NCBI RefSeq assembly: GCF_030687295.1
Contig: NZ_CP117425.1
Coordinates: 1,926,001-1,990,000 of the forward strand
Length of the DNA: 64,000 nucleotides
DNA from: Pseudomonas beijingensis
Lineage (GTDB): Bacteria; Pseudomonadota; Gammaproteobacteria; Pseudomonadales; Pseudomonadaceae
Direction: 5' to 3'
A program made the position numbers and the translations under genes. This document shows positions 42,029 to 52,362 of this stretch, in pieces. How positions within the stretch are numbered: the first letter of the stretch is position 1; every line of letters begins with the position of its first letter. The notes under the pieces were generated by a model. The model made no database searches, was not told the origin of the DNA, and worked only from the letters and a program-made list of their open reading frames with translations.

Positions 42029-44893
42029 ATGCTCGAGCTCACTCTAGAGCAGATATCCATGGCGCAGACGGCTGTGGATAAAGACGCTGCACTGCAACTG
42101 CTCGCCGACAAACTGGTGGCCGATGGCCTGGTGGCTGAGGGTTACCTCGCCGGCTTGCAGGCTCGCGAAGCCCAGGGTTCGACCTTTCTTGGCCAAGGTA
42201 TTGCTATCCCCCACGGCACCCCGCAGACCCGCGACCTGGTCTATTCCACCGGCGTGCGCCTGCTGCAATTCCCCGAAGGCGTGGACTGGGGCGATGGTCA
42301 GATTGTCTACCTGGCCATCGGCATTGCTGCCAAGTCCGACGAACACCTGCGCCTGTTGCAACTGCTGACCCGCGCCCTCGGCGAGACGGACCTGGGCCAG
42401 GCCCTGCGCCGTGCCGGCTCCGCCGAAGCCTTGCTGAAGCTGCTGCAAGGCGCGCCGCAGGAACTGGCCCTGGATGCCCAGATGATCGGCCTCGGTGTGT
42501 CGGCTGACGATTTTGAAGAGCTGGTATGGCGCGGCGCTCGCCTGTTGCGCCAGGCCGATTGCGTGAGCAACGGCTTTGCCGGCGTGTTGCAGCAAGTCGA
42601 TGCGCTGCCCCTGGGCGATGGCTTGTGGTGGCTGCACAGCGAGCAGACCGTCAAGCGCCCGGGCCTGGCGTTCGTCACCCCGGACAAACCCATCCGTTAC
42701 CTGGGCCAACCCTTGAGCGGTCTGTTCTGCCTCGCCAGCCTCGGCGAGGCCCACCAGGCCTTGCTGGAACGGCTCTGCGCCTTGCTGATCGAAGGCCGTG
42801 GCCACGAACTGGGCCGCGCCACCAGCAGCCGCAAGGTGCTGGAAGTGCTCGGCGGCGAATTGCCCGCCGACTGGCCCAGCGCGCGCATCGGCCTGGCCAA
42901 TGCCCATGGTCTGCACGCACGTCCGGCGAAGATCCTCGCCCAGTTGGCGAAAAGTTTCGAAGGCGAAATCCGCGTACGCATCGTCGACGGCCAGGACAGC
43001 GCCGTGTCGGTCAAGAGCTTGAGCAAGCTGTTGAGCCTGGGCGCCCGTCGCGGCCAGGTCCTGGAATTCATCGCTGAGCCGAGCATTGCCGCCGATGCGT
43101 TGCCGGCACTGTTGGCGGCCATTGAAGAAGGCCTTGGCGAAGAAGTTGAACCACTGCCGCCACCGAGTGCGCCACGGGAAACCGTGATGGCGGAAGTTGC
43201 GACCGTCATGCTGGCGCCCGAATCCGGCAGCCTGATCCAGGCCGTCGCTGCCGCCCCGGGCATCGCCATCGGCCCGGCGCATATCCAGGTCTTGCAGGCC
43301 ATTGACTATCCACTGCGCGGTGAGTCGGCAGCCATCGAGCGCGAGCGCCTGCAGAACGCCTTGAACCAGGTGCGCCAGGACATCCAAGGCCTGATCGAGC
43401 GCGCCAAGGCCAAGGCCATCCGCGAGATCTTCATCACCCATCAGGAAATGCTCGACGACCCGGAGCTGAGCGACGAAGTCGACACCCGCTTGAAGCTGGG
43501 CGAGAGCGCGCAGGCAGCGTGGATGGGCGTGATCGAAGCCGCCGCGAAAGAGCAGGAAGCCTTGCAGGATGCCTTGCTGGCCGAACGCGCCGCCGATCTG
43601 CGAGACGTCGGCCGTCGAGTGCTGGCGCAACTGTGTGGCGTCGAAACCCCGAACGAACCCGAGCAACCCTACATCCTGGTGATGGACGAAGTCGGCCCGT
43701 CCGACGTGGCTCGCCTGGACCCGGCCCGTGTGGCAGGGATTCTCACTGCCCGTGGCGGTGCCACCGCCCACAGCGCCATCGTCGCCCGCGCCCTGGGCAT
43801 TCCGGCGCTGGTGGGCGCCGGTGCGGCGGTGTTGCTGCTGGCACCGGGCACCTCGTTGCTGCTGGACGGCCAGCGCGGCCGCCTGCACGTAGACCCTGAC
43901 GCCGCCACTTTGCAGCGCGCCAAGGAAGAGCGCGACACCCGCGAACAGCGCCTCAAGGTCGCCGCGCAGCAACGTCACGAACCGGCAGTGACCCGTGACG
44001 GGCATGCCGTGGAAGTGTTTGCCAACATTGGCGAAAGCGCCGGTGTCGCCAGTGCGGTGGAGCAGGGCGCCGAAGGCATTGGCCTGTTGCGCACCGAACT
44101 GATTTTCATGGCCCACAACCAAGCGCCGGACGAAGCGACCCAGGAAGCCGAATACCGCAAGGTGCTCGATGGCCTGGCCGGTCGGCCGCTGGTGGTGCGA
44201 ACCCTGGACGTGGGCGGCGACAAACCGCTGCCGTACTGGCCGATCGCGAAAGAAGAAAACCCGTTCCTCGGCGTACGTGGCATCCGCCTGACCTTGCAAC
44301 GTCCGCAGGTGATGGAAGCGCAACTGCGGGCCTTGTTGCGCTCGGCTGACAACCGGCCGCTGCGAATCATGTTCCCGATGGTCGGCAGCGTCGATGAGTG
44401 GCGCCAGGCCCGGGCCATGACCGAGCGCCTGCGCCTGGAAATCCCGGTGGCGGACCTGCAACTGGGGATCATGATCGAAATCCCGTCCGCCGCGTTGCTG
44501 GCGCCGGTGCTGGCCAAGGAAGTCGACTTCTTCAGCGTCGGCACCAACGACCTGACGCAATACACCCTGGCCATCGACCGTGGTCACCCGACCCTCTCGG
44601 CCCAGGCCGATGGCTTGCATCCGGCCGTGCTGCAACTGATCGACATCACCGTGCGTGCCGCCCATGCTCATGGCAAGTGGGTCGGTGTGTGTGGCGAACT
44701 GGCGGCCGATCCGCTGGCGGTGCCGGTGCTGGTAGGCCTGGGCGTGGACGAACTGAGCGTTTCGGCCCGCAGCATTGCCGAGGTCAAGGCGCGGGTCCGC
44801 GAGTTGAGCCTGGCGCAAGTACAAACCCTGGCCCAAGCGGCCTTGGCCGTGGGCAGCGCCGATGACGTGCGCGCATTAGTGGAGGCGCTGTAA
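42029..44893 (+). CDS. fruB: Fructose PTS multiphosphoryl protein (EIIA-HPr-EI fusion)
   Basis: 954 residues with three PTS modules in order: EIIA-Fru (phospho-His H62 in GIAIPHGTP), an HPr domain (NAHGLHARPA, H296) and a complete enzyme I (swivel His H581 in GGATAHSAIVAR; PEP-binding barrel with LLRTELIF and MIEIPSAA). It passes phosphate from PEP to FruA for fructose uptake. It starts with GGAGAAAGC upstream and overlaps fruK by one base (TAATG). Confidence 0.96.
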   Translation: MLELTLEQISMAQTAVDKDAALQLLADKLVADGLVAEGYLAGLQAREAQGSTFLGQGIAIPHGTPQTRDLVYSTGVRLLQFPEGVDWGDGQIVYLAIGIAAKSDEHLRLLQLLTRALGETDLGQALRRAGSAEALLKLLQGAPQELALDAQMIGLGVSADDFEELVWRGARLLRQADCVSNGFAGVLQQVDALPLGDGLWWLHSEQTVKRPGLAFVTPDKPIRYLGQPLSGLFCLASLGEAHQALLERLCALLIEGRGHELGRATSSRKVLEVLGGELPADWPSARIGLANAHGLHARPAKILAQLAKSFEGEIRVRIVDGQDSAVSVKSLSKLLSLGARRGQVLEFIAEPSIAADALPALLAAIEEGLGEEVEPLPPPSAPRETVMAEVATVMLAPESGSLIQAVAAAPGIAIGPAHIQVLQAIDYPLRGESAAIERERLQNALNQVRQDIQGLIERAKAKAIREIFITHQEMLDDPELSDEVDTRLKLGESAQAAWMGVIEAAAKEQEALQDALLAERAADLRDVGRRVLAQLCGVETPNEPEQPYILVMDEVGPSDVARLDPARVAGILTARGGATAHSAIVARALGIPALVGAGAAVLLLAPGTSLLLDGQRGRLHVDPDAATLQRAKEERDTREQRLKVAAQQRHEPAVTRDGHAVEVFANIGESAGVASAVEQGAEGIGLLRTELIFMAHNQAPDEATQEAEYRKVLDGLAGRPLVVRTLDVGGDKPLPYWPIAKEENPFLGVRGIRLTLQRPQVMEAQLRALLRSADNRPLRIMFPMVGSVDEWRQARAMTERLRLEIPVADLQLGIMIEIPSAALLAPVLAKEVDFFSVGTNDLTQYTLAIDRGHPTLSAQADGLHPAVLQLIDITVRAAHAHGKWVGVCGELAADPLAVPVLVGLGVDELSVSARSIAEVKARVRELSLAQVQTLAQAALAVGSADDVRALVEAL

Positions 44894-45834
44894 TGGCGAA
44901 GATTCTTACCCTGACCCTCAACCCGGCGCTCGACCTCACGGTGGAGTTGGCGCGCCTGGAGCCGGGCCAGGTCAACCGCAGCGACGGCATGCACGCCCAC
45001 GCCGCCGGCAAGGGCGTGAACGTGGCCCAGGTGTTGGCCGATCTCGGCCATACGCTGACGGTCAGTGGCTTTCTGGGCGAAGACAATGCCCAGGTGTTCG
45101 AGACGCTGTTCGCCCAGCGGGGTTTTGTCGACGCCTTTATCCGCGTCCCCGGCGAAACCCGCAGCAACATCAAGCTGGCCGAGCAGGACGGGCGCATCAC
45201 TGACCTCAACGGGCCGGGCCCGGTGGTCGACGCCGCCGCACAGCAGGCCTTGTTGGCGCGACTGGAGCAAATCGCCCCCGGCCATGACGTGGTCGTGGTG
45301 GCGGGCAGCTTGCCCCGGGGCGTCAGCCCGCAGTGGTTGCAGGCATTGATCACCCGCTTGAAGACACTCGGCCTGAACGTGGCCCTCGACACCAGTGGCG
45401 AAGCCTTGCGCGTTGCCCTGGCGGCGGGGCCGTGGCTGATCAAGCCGAACACCGAGGAACTGGCCGATGCGCTGGGTTGCGAGGTGGTGAGCGAAGTGGC
45501 CCAGGCACAAGCGGCTCAGCGCCTGCATGCCCAGGGTGTCGAGCATGTGGTGATTTCCCACGGTGCCGATGGCGTGAACTGGTTCAGTGTCGGTGCGGCG
45601 CTGCATGCCTCGCCACCCAAGGTCAGTGTCGCCAGTACCGTGGGTGCCGGGGATTCGCTGCTGGCGGGCATGCTCCACGGCCTGCTCAGTGCCGACACGC
45701 CGGAGCAGACGCTGCGCACCGCCACGGCCATCGCCGCCATGGCGGTCACGCAGATCGGTTTTGGCATCCACGACACCGCGTTGCTGGCGTCGCTTGAACA
45801 GGGCGTGCGCGTGCGCCCCCTGACAGAACAATAA
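44893..45834 (+). CDS. fruK: 1-phosphofructokinase FruK
   Basis: 313 residues of the PfkB sugar-kinase family: ILTLTLNPALDLTVEL, AGKGVNVAQVLADLG, VAGSLPRGV and the catalytic STVGAGDSLLAGML. It phosphorylates fructose-1-phosphate, the PTS product, to fructose-1,6-bisphosphate; its substrate is the inducer of FruR. It is translationally coupled to fruB. Confidence 0.96.
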   Translation: MAKILTLTLNPALDLTVELARLEPGQVNRSDGMHAHAAGKGVNVAQVLADLGHTLTVSGFLGEDNAQVFETLFAQRGFVDAFIRVPGETRSNIKLAEQDGRITDLNGPGPVVDAAAQQALLARLEQIAPGHDVVVVAGSLPRGVSPQWLQALITRLKTLGLNVALDTSGEALRVALAAGPWLIKPNTEELADALGCEVVSEVAQAQAAQRLHAQGVEHVVISHGADGVNWFSVGAALHASPPKVSVASTVGAGDSLLAGMLHGLLSADTPEQTLRTATAIAAMAVTQIGFGIHDTALLASLEQGVRVRPLTEQ

Positions 45835-45848
45835 GAGGGTTCGCAAGA

Positions 45849-47598
45849 ATGAAACTAGCCATTGTGACGGCCTGCCCGAACGGCATGGTTACCAGTGTGT
45901 TTGTGCGCCCGCCTGCTGGACGCCGCGGCGCAGCGCCAAGGTTGGAGCACCAGTGTCGAGGTCCATGACGCGGCCCATCCGGAACGCCAGTTGTCGGCCG
46001 CGACACTCGAAGCGGCCGAGTGGGTGTTGCTGGTCGCCAGCGGCCCGGTGGACGTGTCGCGGTTTGTTGGTAAGCGGGTGTTCCGCAGCACACCGGCCCT
46101 GGCTCTTCAGGACGTTGATGCGGTGCTGCGTCGCGGCGCCGCCGAAAAGGCTGAGGTTCTGGGCGAGGCCGACGTATTCGCGCAAGAACCGGCGACTTCG
46201 ACCGAGCGCGCTCCACGCCTGGTTGCGATCACGGCTTGTCCGACCGGCGTCGCCCACACTTTCATGGCTGCCGAAGCCTTGCAGCAGGCGGCGGCGCGCT
46301 TGGGTTACGACCTGAAGATCGAAACCCAAGGCTCGGTGGGCGCGCGTAATCCGTTGAGCCCCGAGGCAATCGCCGAGGCCGATGTGGTACTGCTGGCGAC
46401 TGATATCGAAGTCGCCACCGAACGTTTTGCCGGCAAGAAAATTTATCGTTGTGGCACCGGCATTGCCTTGAAACAGGCCGAGGCCACGCTGAAAAAAGCC
46501 TTGGCCGAAGGGCGGCAGGAAAGCGCGGCGAGTGGTGCCGCCTCGGGGCCGGCGAAAGCGGAAAAAAGCGGTGCCTACAAGCACCTGCTGACGGGCGTGT
46601 CGTTCATGCTGCCGATGGTGGTGGCCGGTGGTTTGATGATCGCTTTGTCGTTTGTGTTCGGCATCGAGGCCTTCAAGGAGCCTGGAACCCTGGCGGCCGC
46701 GCTGATGCAGATTGGCGGCGAAACCGCGTTCAAATTGATGGTGCCGCTGCTGGCCGGCTACATCGCCTATTCCATCGCCGACCGGCCAGGCCTGGCGCCA
46801 GGCATGATCGGCGGGTTGCTGGCGAGCACTCTGGGTGCTGGCTTCATTGGCGGGATCATCGCCGGTTTTCTCGCCGGCTACGCGGCCAAGGCGATCAACC
46901 GCTACGCGCGTTTGCCCCAAAGCCTGGAAGCGCTCAAGCCGATCCTGATCATTCCGCTGCTGGCGAGCCTGTTCACCGGCCTAGTGATGATCTACATCGT
47001 CGGCAAACCGGTGGCGGGCATGCTCGACGCTCTGACCCACTTCCTCGACAGCATGGGCACCACCAATGCGATTCTGTTGGGTGTGTTGCTGGGGGCGATG
47101 ATGTGCGTCGACCTCGGCGGACCGATCAACAAGGCTGCCTACGCGTTTTCGGTGGGGCTGCTGGCTTCCCAGAGTTATGCGCCGATGGCCGCGGCCATGG
47201 CCGCCGGCATGGTGCCGCCCATTGGCCTGGGCATCGCCACGTTCATCGCCCGACGCAAATTTGCCCAGACCGAGCGCGAGGCCGGTAAAGCGGCGCTGGT
47301 GCTGGGTCTGTGCTTCATTTCCGAAGGCGCGATCCCGTTCGCGGCCAAGGATCCGCTACGGGTGATCCCGGCCAGCATTGCCGGCGGCGCGCTGACTGGT
47401 GCGCTGTCGATGTACTTCGGCTGCAAGCTCATGGCCCCCCACGGCGGCCTGTTCGTGATGCTGATTCCCAACGCCATCAACCATGCGTTGTTGTACCTGC
47501 TGGCGATCGTGGCGGGGAGCCTGCTGACGGGGGTGGCGTATGCGCTGCTCAAGCGGCCTGAGGTGGTGGAGATGGCGTTGGAGCCGGCGAAGGCCTGA
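45849..47598 (+). CDS. fruA: Fructose PTS EIIBC component, frameshifted near 45900
   Basis: The ATG at 45849 (MKLAIVTACPNGMVTSV) is separated from the rest of the protein by one extra T in TTT 45900-45902; correcting it gives SVLCARLLDAAAQRQG and a 582-residue protein. Domains: an inactive-like IIB' (about 1-95), IIB with phospho-Cys in ITACPTGVAHTFMAAEAL, and an IIC membrane domain of about 9-10 helices (SFMLPMVVAGGLMIALSFVF onward). It transports and phosphorylates fructose. It ends the fruBKA operon. The indel is likely a sequence error. Confidence 0.93.
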
Positions 47599-47618
47599 TT
47601 TAAGTCACACCACCCTAC

Positions 47619-47710
47619 CTGTGGGAGCGAGCTTGCTCGCGATAGCGGAGTGTCAGACCACATTTTTGTCGGCTGATACACCGCTTTCGCGAGCAAGCCC
47701 GCTCCCACAG
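47619..47710. repeat. REP inverted pair after fruA
   Basis: CTGTGGGAGCGAGCTTGCTC with GCGATAGCGG, then a short spacer, then CCGCTTTCGCGAGCAAGCCC with GCTCCCACAG. It separates fruA from phoD. Confidence 0.9.
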
Positions 47711-47734
47711 TGGTTTTGGGGTGTCATAAAATTT

Positions 47735-47752
47735 CTGTCACAGCCACTTCAC
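47735..47752 (+). promoter_or_regulatory. Candidate Pho box upstream of phoD
   Basis: CTGTCAC (47735-47741) is followed 11 bases later by ACTTCAC (47746-47752), and a third related heptamer GTGTCAT is at 47721-47727. The 11-bp phase matches PhoB direct repeats (CTGTCAT). It lies about 40 bases before the phoD start. Confidence 0.55.
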
Positions 47753-47790
47753 AGAGCCATGCTTAAGTTTCCCTATTTGGGGAGAACACC

Positions 47791-49332
47791 ATGAGCGAAT
47801 TCGACCTGGGCCGTCGTCGTGTGATGCAAGCCGTGGGGGCGGGGTTGTTGTTGCCGGGGCTGGCGCCGGCGGTGATCGCTTCGATCAAGGATCGTCCGCT
47901 GCTCACCGACGGTGTGCAGTCCGGCGACTTGCAGGGCGACCGGGCGATGATCTGGAGCCGCAGCGACCGTCCGGCGCGGATGGTGGTGGAGTGGGACACC
48001 CGCAGCAAATTCAGCAATCCGCGGCGTGTCGTTTCGCCCATGGCCGACGCCCGCAGTGATTTCACCGCCCGGGTCGAACTCACCGGGCTGCCCCGCGACC
48101 AGGCGATTTTCTACCGTGTGCATTTCGAAGATGCCCAGAGTGGTGTCGCCAGCGAACCCTGGCTCGGCCACCTGCGCAGCGTGCCGCAGTTCAAGCGCAA
48201 CATCCGTTTCGTCTGGAGTGGCGACACCGTCGGCCAGGGCTTCGGGATCAACCCGGACATCGGCGGCATGCGCATCTACGAAGCCATGCGCCTGCGCCTG
48301 CCGGATTTCTTTATCCACAGCGGCGACACTATCTACGCCGACGGCCCGGTGCCGGCGCAAATCACCGCCGAGGGTGGGCGCATCTGGCGCAACCTCACCA
48401 CCGACGCCAAGAGCAAGGTCGCCGAGACGCTGGATGAGTATCGCGGCAACTATCGCTACAACCTGATGGACGAAAACGTACGCCGTTTCAATGCCGAGGT
48501 GCCGCAGATCTGGCAGTGGGACGACCATGAGGTGGTCAACAACTGGTCGCCGGGCAAGCAACTGGACGAGCGTTACCAGACCAAGTATATCCACAGCCTG
48601 GTGGGGCGTGCGCGCCAGGCCTGGCTGGAATACGCGCCGATGCGCCGGCAGAAGGCCGACGGCGGTGGACGGATCTACCGCAAGCTCGGTTACGGGCCGC
48701 TGCTGGATGTGTTCGTACTGGACATGCGCAGTTACCGCGAAGCCAACGACGCCAACCTCGGCGTGGCCAAACCGTTCCTGGGGCGTGAGCAATTGAATTG
48801 GCTCAAGCGCGAATTGAAGCAATCCCGTGCCCAGTGGAAAGTCATTGCCGCCGACATGCCCATTGGCCTCGGTGTGCCGGATGGTGAGGTCAGCCCCGGC
48901 GTGCCGCGTTGGGAAGCGGTCGCCAACGGTGACCCGGGCCCGGCCCAGGGGCGTGAACTGGAGCTCGCCGAACTGCTGGGTTACCTGCGCAAACATCAGG
49001 TGCGCAACTACGTCTGGCTCACCGCGGACGTGCACTATTGCGCCGCCCATCACTACCACCCCGAACAGGCCGCCTTCCAGGATTTCGAACCGTTCTGGGA
49101 GTTCGTCGCCGGGCCGTTGAACGCCGGCAGCTTCGGGCCCAATGCCCTGGACAAGACCTTCGGCCCGGAAGTGGTGTTCCAGAAAGCTCCTCCGGCCCAG
49201 AACACCTCGCCGTTTGCCGGGTATCAGTTTTTTGGCGAGGTGAACATCGATGGGCCGAGCGGGGAGATGAGTGTGGTGTTGCGGGACCTGGAAGGTGTGG
49301 CGGTGTTCGAGAAGAAGTTACAGCCGGTTTGA
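47791..49332 (+). CDS. phoD: PhoD-type alkaline phosphatase, Tat-exported
   Basis: 513 residues. The N-terminus GRRRVMQAVGAGLLLPGLAP is a Tat signal. A PhoD N-domain and a metallophosphatase core follow, with WSGDTVGQGFG, HSGDTIYADG, QWDDHEVVNNW and TADVHYCAAHHY supplying metal ligands. PhoD enzymes are Ca/Fe-dependent phosphodiesterases/monoesterases induced by phosphate limitation; a Pho-box candidate lies just upstream. Periplasmic or secreted. Confidence 0.92.
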   Translation: MSEFDLGRRRVMQAVGAGLLLPGLAPAVIASIKDRPLLTDGVQSGDLQGDRAMIWSRSDRPARMVVEWDTRSKFSNPRRVVSPMADARSDFTARVELTGLPRDQAIFYRVHFEDAQSGVASEPWLGHLRSVPQFKRNIRFVWSGDTVGQGFGINPDIGGMRIYEAMRLRLPDFFIHSGDTIYADGPVPAQITAEGGRIWRNLTTDAKSKVAETLDEYRGNYRYNLMDENVRRFNAEVPQIWQWDDHEVVNNWSPGKQLDERYQTKYIHSLVGRARQAWLEYAPMRRQKADGGGRIYRKLGYGPLLDVFVLDMRSYREANDANLGVAKPFLGREQLNWLKRELKQSRAQWKVIAADMPIGLGVPDGEVSPGVPRWEAVANGDPGPAQGRELELAELLGYLRKHQVRNYVWLTADVHYCAAHHYHPEQAAFQDFEPFWEFVAGPLNAGSFGPNALDKTFGPEVVFQKAPPAQNTSPFAGYQFFGEVNIDGPSGEMSVVLRDLEGVAVFEKKLQPV

Positions 49333-49369
49333 CTGTCAGTCGCGCCAGGAGCCTCTGTGGGAAAAGCCT

Positions 49370-49461
49370 CTGTGGGAGCAAAGCTTGCTCGCGATAACGG
49401 TATATCTGTCAATAAATGGCTGACTGAAAGTCCGCTATCGCGAGCAAGCTTTGCTCCCACA
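49370..49461. repeat. REP inverted pair between phoD and the PepSY reductase
   Basis: CTGTGGGAGCAAAGCTTGCT...AGCAAGCTTTGCTCCCACA at a convergent junction. Just before it, GCCTCTGTGGGA is tandemly duplicated (49351-49376), suggesting slippage at the element edge. Confidence 0.88.
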
Positions 49462-49485
49462 AGGGGTACTTAAAATGGGTGTCTG

Positions 49486-52029
49486 TCAGTAGACATCCCG
49501 CCGATACCGCCCCTGCTCGATCAGTCGCTCCACTTCTTCGCGCCCCAGCACGTTGTTGAGCACGTGGTCCACCCCGGATGCCATGCCCTGCAGGCTGCCA
49601 CAGACGTAGATCACCGCGCCGTCGGCCAGCCATTGCTTGAGCAGCGCGGCCGATTCCAGCAGGCGGTCCTGGACGTAGACTTTCTGCTTCTGATCCCGAG
49701 AGAAAGCCAGGTCCAGGCGTTCCAGGTCGCCGGAGGTCACCCATTCCTGCAGCTCATCGCGGCAGTGGAAGTCGTGTTCGCGGTTGCGTTCGCCAAACAG
49801 CAGCCAGTTGCGCTGCATACCCTCGGTGACGCGCGCCTTGAGCAGGCTGCGCAGGCCCGCCAGGCCGGTGCCATTGCCCAGCAGGATCATCGGCACGCCC
49901 TGGGGCGGCAGGTGGAAGCTGCTGTTGCGGCGCAGCCGCAGGCTGATGGCGCTGCCCAGCGGTGCGTGTTCGGTCAGCCAGCCGGAACCCACGCCCAGGC
50001 TGCCGTCGGCGTGACGTTCCTGACGCACGATCAGCTCCAGCACGCCGTCGGCCGGGATCGAGGCGATGGAGTATTCGCGGATCGCCAGCGGTGCCAGCGC
50101 ATCCACCAGTGCCTGGGCATGCAGGCCGACCAGATGGGCGCGGTTTTCCGGCAACTGGCGGGTCGCCAGGGCCTGGTCGAGGCTCTGGGGCAGGCCGTCG
50201 ACTTGCACGCGCGCCTGGCCGGAGAGGCCGAGGCCATCGAGGAAATGTTCGATGACCCACAGGTCATTGCGCGGCAGGATTTCCACCAGGTCACCGGCCA
50301 GCCAACTGCTCGGCCCGGGGGCGCTGAGGCCGAGCAGGTACACGCCCGAGCCGCTGCTGTCGGGGTTGAGCAGGGTGCGTTGGCTCAGTGTCCAGTTTTC
50401 GAAACGGGGCGCCTGCCAGGTCTCTGCGGGCGCCTGGCCGGTCAGTTCGGCCAGTTGTTGTTGCCAGTGACGCAAGGCGTAAGGATCGCCGCTGTCGACT
50501 TCCACCGGCGCGAACAGGGTCTTGCCGCCGTGTTCCGCCAGCCAGGCGTGCAGACGCCGGGCGAAGCCGCAGAAGTGTTCATATTGCCGATCGCCCAGGC
50601 CCAGCACCGAATACTGCAAGCGCTCCAGGCTCAAGGCCTGGCCCAGCACCTTGCGTTCGAAGCCACGGGCACTGTCCGGTCCTTCGCCGTCGCCAAAGGT
50701 GCTGACGACAAACAGCGCGTGGGTGGCGTTGTTCAGGTCTTGCTCGCGAACACCGGCCAATGGCTGGACGTTCACGGGCAAGCCGGCGGCCTGGAGTTGG
50801 CCGGCGGTCTGCCAGGCCAGTCGCTCGGCGAAACCGCTTTGGCTGGCGAAGCCGATCAGCCAAGCCGGCGCATTGGTCGGGTTGGCACTCAGGGCCTGGC
50901 GGGCGTTTCTGGCGTGGCGTTTCTTGCGACGACGGTCCAGGTACAGCAACCAGCCGGTGATGAAGAACAGCGGCATGGTCAGCGCGGCGACGGTCACCAG
51001 GATCCGCCCGACCAGGCCGAAGTAACTGCCGATATGCAGGGCATAGACACTGGTCAGCAACTGCGCCTTGAGGCTCTTGTCGCTGTAGCGGCTGTGCCGA
51101 CTGATGACGCCGGTAGCCGGGTCGAGAGTGAGCTGGTTCAGCGCCCGGTCGTGGGGTGCATTGTTCAGCAGGTAAAACACGGTCGCCGGCTGCCCGGCCA
51201 CGGGCGGCATGCGCACGTTATAGGCGGACAGGCCCGGGCCGGCGGCGCTGTAGATGCTGCTCCACATGGCCCGGTAATCGGCCACGGGCAGTGGGCCGCT
51301 CGGCGCCGGGCCGCGATTGCGCACCCGTTCCTCTTTCGGCGAATCGGAGAGCAGGCGGGTCACGCCTTTGTTGTACCACTCGTAGGACCAGGTCAGCCCG
51401 GTCAGTGCCGCCAGCAGATAAAACACCAGGCACCAGGTGCCCGCCACCGAGTGCAGGTCCCAATTGAAGCTGCGGCCTTTCTTCCGCCAGTCGAGGGTCA
51501 GCCACGCGCGCCAGCTTTTCCATTGGCGCGGCCAACGCAGGTACAGCCCGGACAGGCAGAAGAACACCAGGATCAACGTACAGGCCCCAGTGATTTGCCG
51601 GCCCACGTCATCCAGGGTCAGGACGCGGTGCAGCCTGAGCATCAGGGCAAAGAAGTCCTGGCCGGTCACCTCACCCATGAACTGTGCGGTATAGGGGTTG
51701 AAATAGCGCATGGCGCCACGTTTTTCCCCAGGAGGCGCCGCGAAAATCACCCGCGCGGCGTTGCCGCTGTCGGTCTCGACCCAGAGCATGGCGACGGTCT
51801 TGCCGGAAGCGGCTTCGATCTGCTCCACCAGCTCGGCGGGCGGCAAAACGCCGGCCGGTTGCTTCTCGACCGTCAGCACCTGCGGGTTCAAGGCCCGCAG
51901 AATTTCATCCTGAAACGACACCACCGCCCCGGTAACGCCCATCAACGCCAGGACCAGCCCGGCACTGATGCCGAAAAACCAGTGCAACTGGAACAGGGTT
52001 TTCTTCAACACGTCGCCCGCCTTGTTCAT
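49486..52029 (-). CDS. PepSY-TM / diflavin (CysJ-like) reductase fusion, PiuB-like
   Basis: 847 residues. The N-terminal half is a PepSY-associated membrane module with helices near 15-37, 148-166, 197-217 and 345-368 and conserved His in [24 protein letters not shown] and LHIGSYF (possible haem ligands). It is followed by a flavodoxin domain ([39 protein letters not shown]), an FAD domain (IREYSIASI) and an NADPH domain ([28 protein letters not shown], end RYRRDVY). This is the plan of a transmembrane reductase that moves NADPH electrons to the periplasm; relatives such as P. aeruginosa PiuB are linked to iron uptake. No TonB receptor is adjacent here. Confidence 0.87.
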   Translation of the reverse strand: MNKAGDVLKKTLFQLHWFFGISAGLVLALMGVTGAVVSFQDEILRALNPQVLTVEKQPAGVLPPAELVEQIEAASGKTVAMLWVETDSGNAARVIFAAPPGEKRGAMRYFNPYTAQFMGEVTGQDFFALMLRLHRVLTLDDVGRQITGACTLILVFFCLSGLYLRWPRQWKSWRAWLTLDWRKKGRSFNWDLHSVAGTWCLVFYLLAALTGLTWSYEWYNKGVTRLLSDSPKEERVRNRGPAPSGPLPVADYRAMWSSIYSAAGPGLSAYNVRMPPVAGQPATVFYLLNNAPHDRALNQLTLDPATGVISRHSRYSDKSLKAQLLTSVYALHIGSYFGLVGRILVTVAALTMPLFFITGWLLYLDRRRKKRHARNARQALSANPTNAPAWLIGFASQSGFAERLAWQTAGQLQAAGLPVNVQPLAGVREQDLNNATHALFVVSTFGDGEGPDSARGFERKVLGQALSLERLQYSVLGLGDRQYEHFCGFARRLHAWLAEHGGKTLFAPVEVDSGDPYALRHWQQQLAELTGQAPAETWQAPRFENWTLSQRTLLNPDSSGSGVYLLGLSAPGPSSWLAGDLVEILPRNDLWVIEHFLDGLGLSGQARVQVDGLPQSLDQALATRQLPENRAHLVGLHAQALVDALAPLAIREYSIASIPADGVLELIVRQERHADGSLGVGSGWLTEHAPLGSAISLRLRRNSSFHLPPQGVPMILLGNGTGLAGLRSLLKARVTEGMQRNWLLFGERNREHDFHCRDELQEWVTSGDLERLDLAFSRDQKQKVYVQDRLLESAALLKQWLADGAVIYVCGSLQGMASGVDHVLNNVLGREEVERLIEQGRYRRDVY

Positions 52030-52065
52030 CTAATACTGTTCATCACGGTGCGCATTATGCCGTGT

Positions 52066-52084
52066 GTTATCGAGAAGCATTCAT
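52066..52084 (-). promoter_or_regulatory. Weak Fur-box candidate upstream of the PepSY reductase
   Basis: GTTATCGAGAAGCATTCAT (written on the + strand) agrees with the 19-bp Fur consensus GATAATGATAATCATTATC at 11 positions by eye. It lies 37 bases upstream of the start codon. This is suggestive only. Confidence 0.3.
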
Positions 52085-52135
52085 AAACACACCGAAAAGC
52101 CCCGATCATTTGCATGAACGGGCAGGCGACGAATC

Positions 52136-52224
52136 CTGTGGGAGCGAGCTTGCTCGCGAAGGCGTCATGTCAGTTACACGTCTATCAACTGACACTCCGC
52201 TATCGCGAGCAAGCTCGCTCCCAC
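52136..52224. repeat. REP inverted pair 1 in the 52-kb intergenic region
   Basis: CTGTGGGAGCGAGCTTGCTC with GCGAAGGCG and, inverted, CGCTATCGCGAGCAAGCTCG with CTCCCACA. It is the first of several repeats in the 856-base gap 52030-52885, which contains no gene that I can support. Confidence 0.9.
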
Positions 52225-52271
52225 ACTGGATCTTCAGCAGGCACTATATCCATGTGCACCCAGAGTCCCTT

Positions 52272-52362
52272 TGTGGGAGCGAGCTTGCTCGCGATGAGGC
52301 CGGCACATCCAACATCTTCATTGACTGAACCACCGCTATCGCGAGCAAGCTTTGCTCCCACA
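52272..52362. repeat. REP inverted pair 2 in the 52-kb intergenic region
   Basis: TGTGGGAGCGAGCTTGCTCG with CGATG and, inverted, CGCTATCGCGAGCAAGCTTT with GCTCCCACA, directly following the first pair after a 47-base spacer. Confidence 0.9.
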
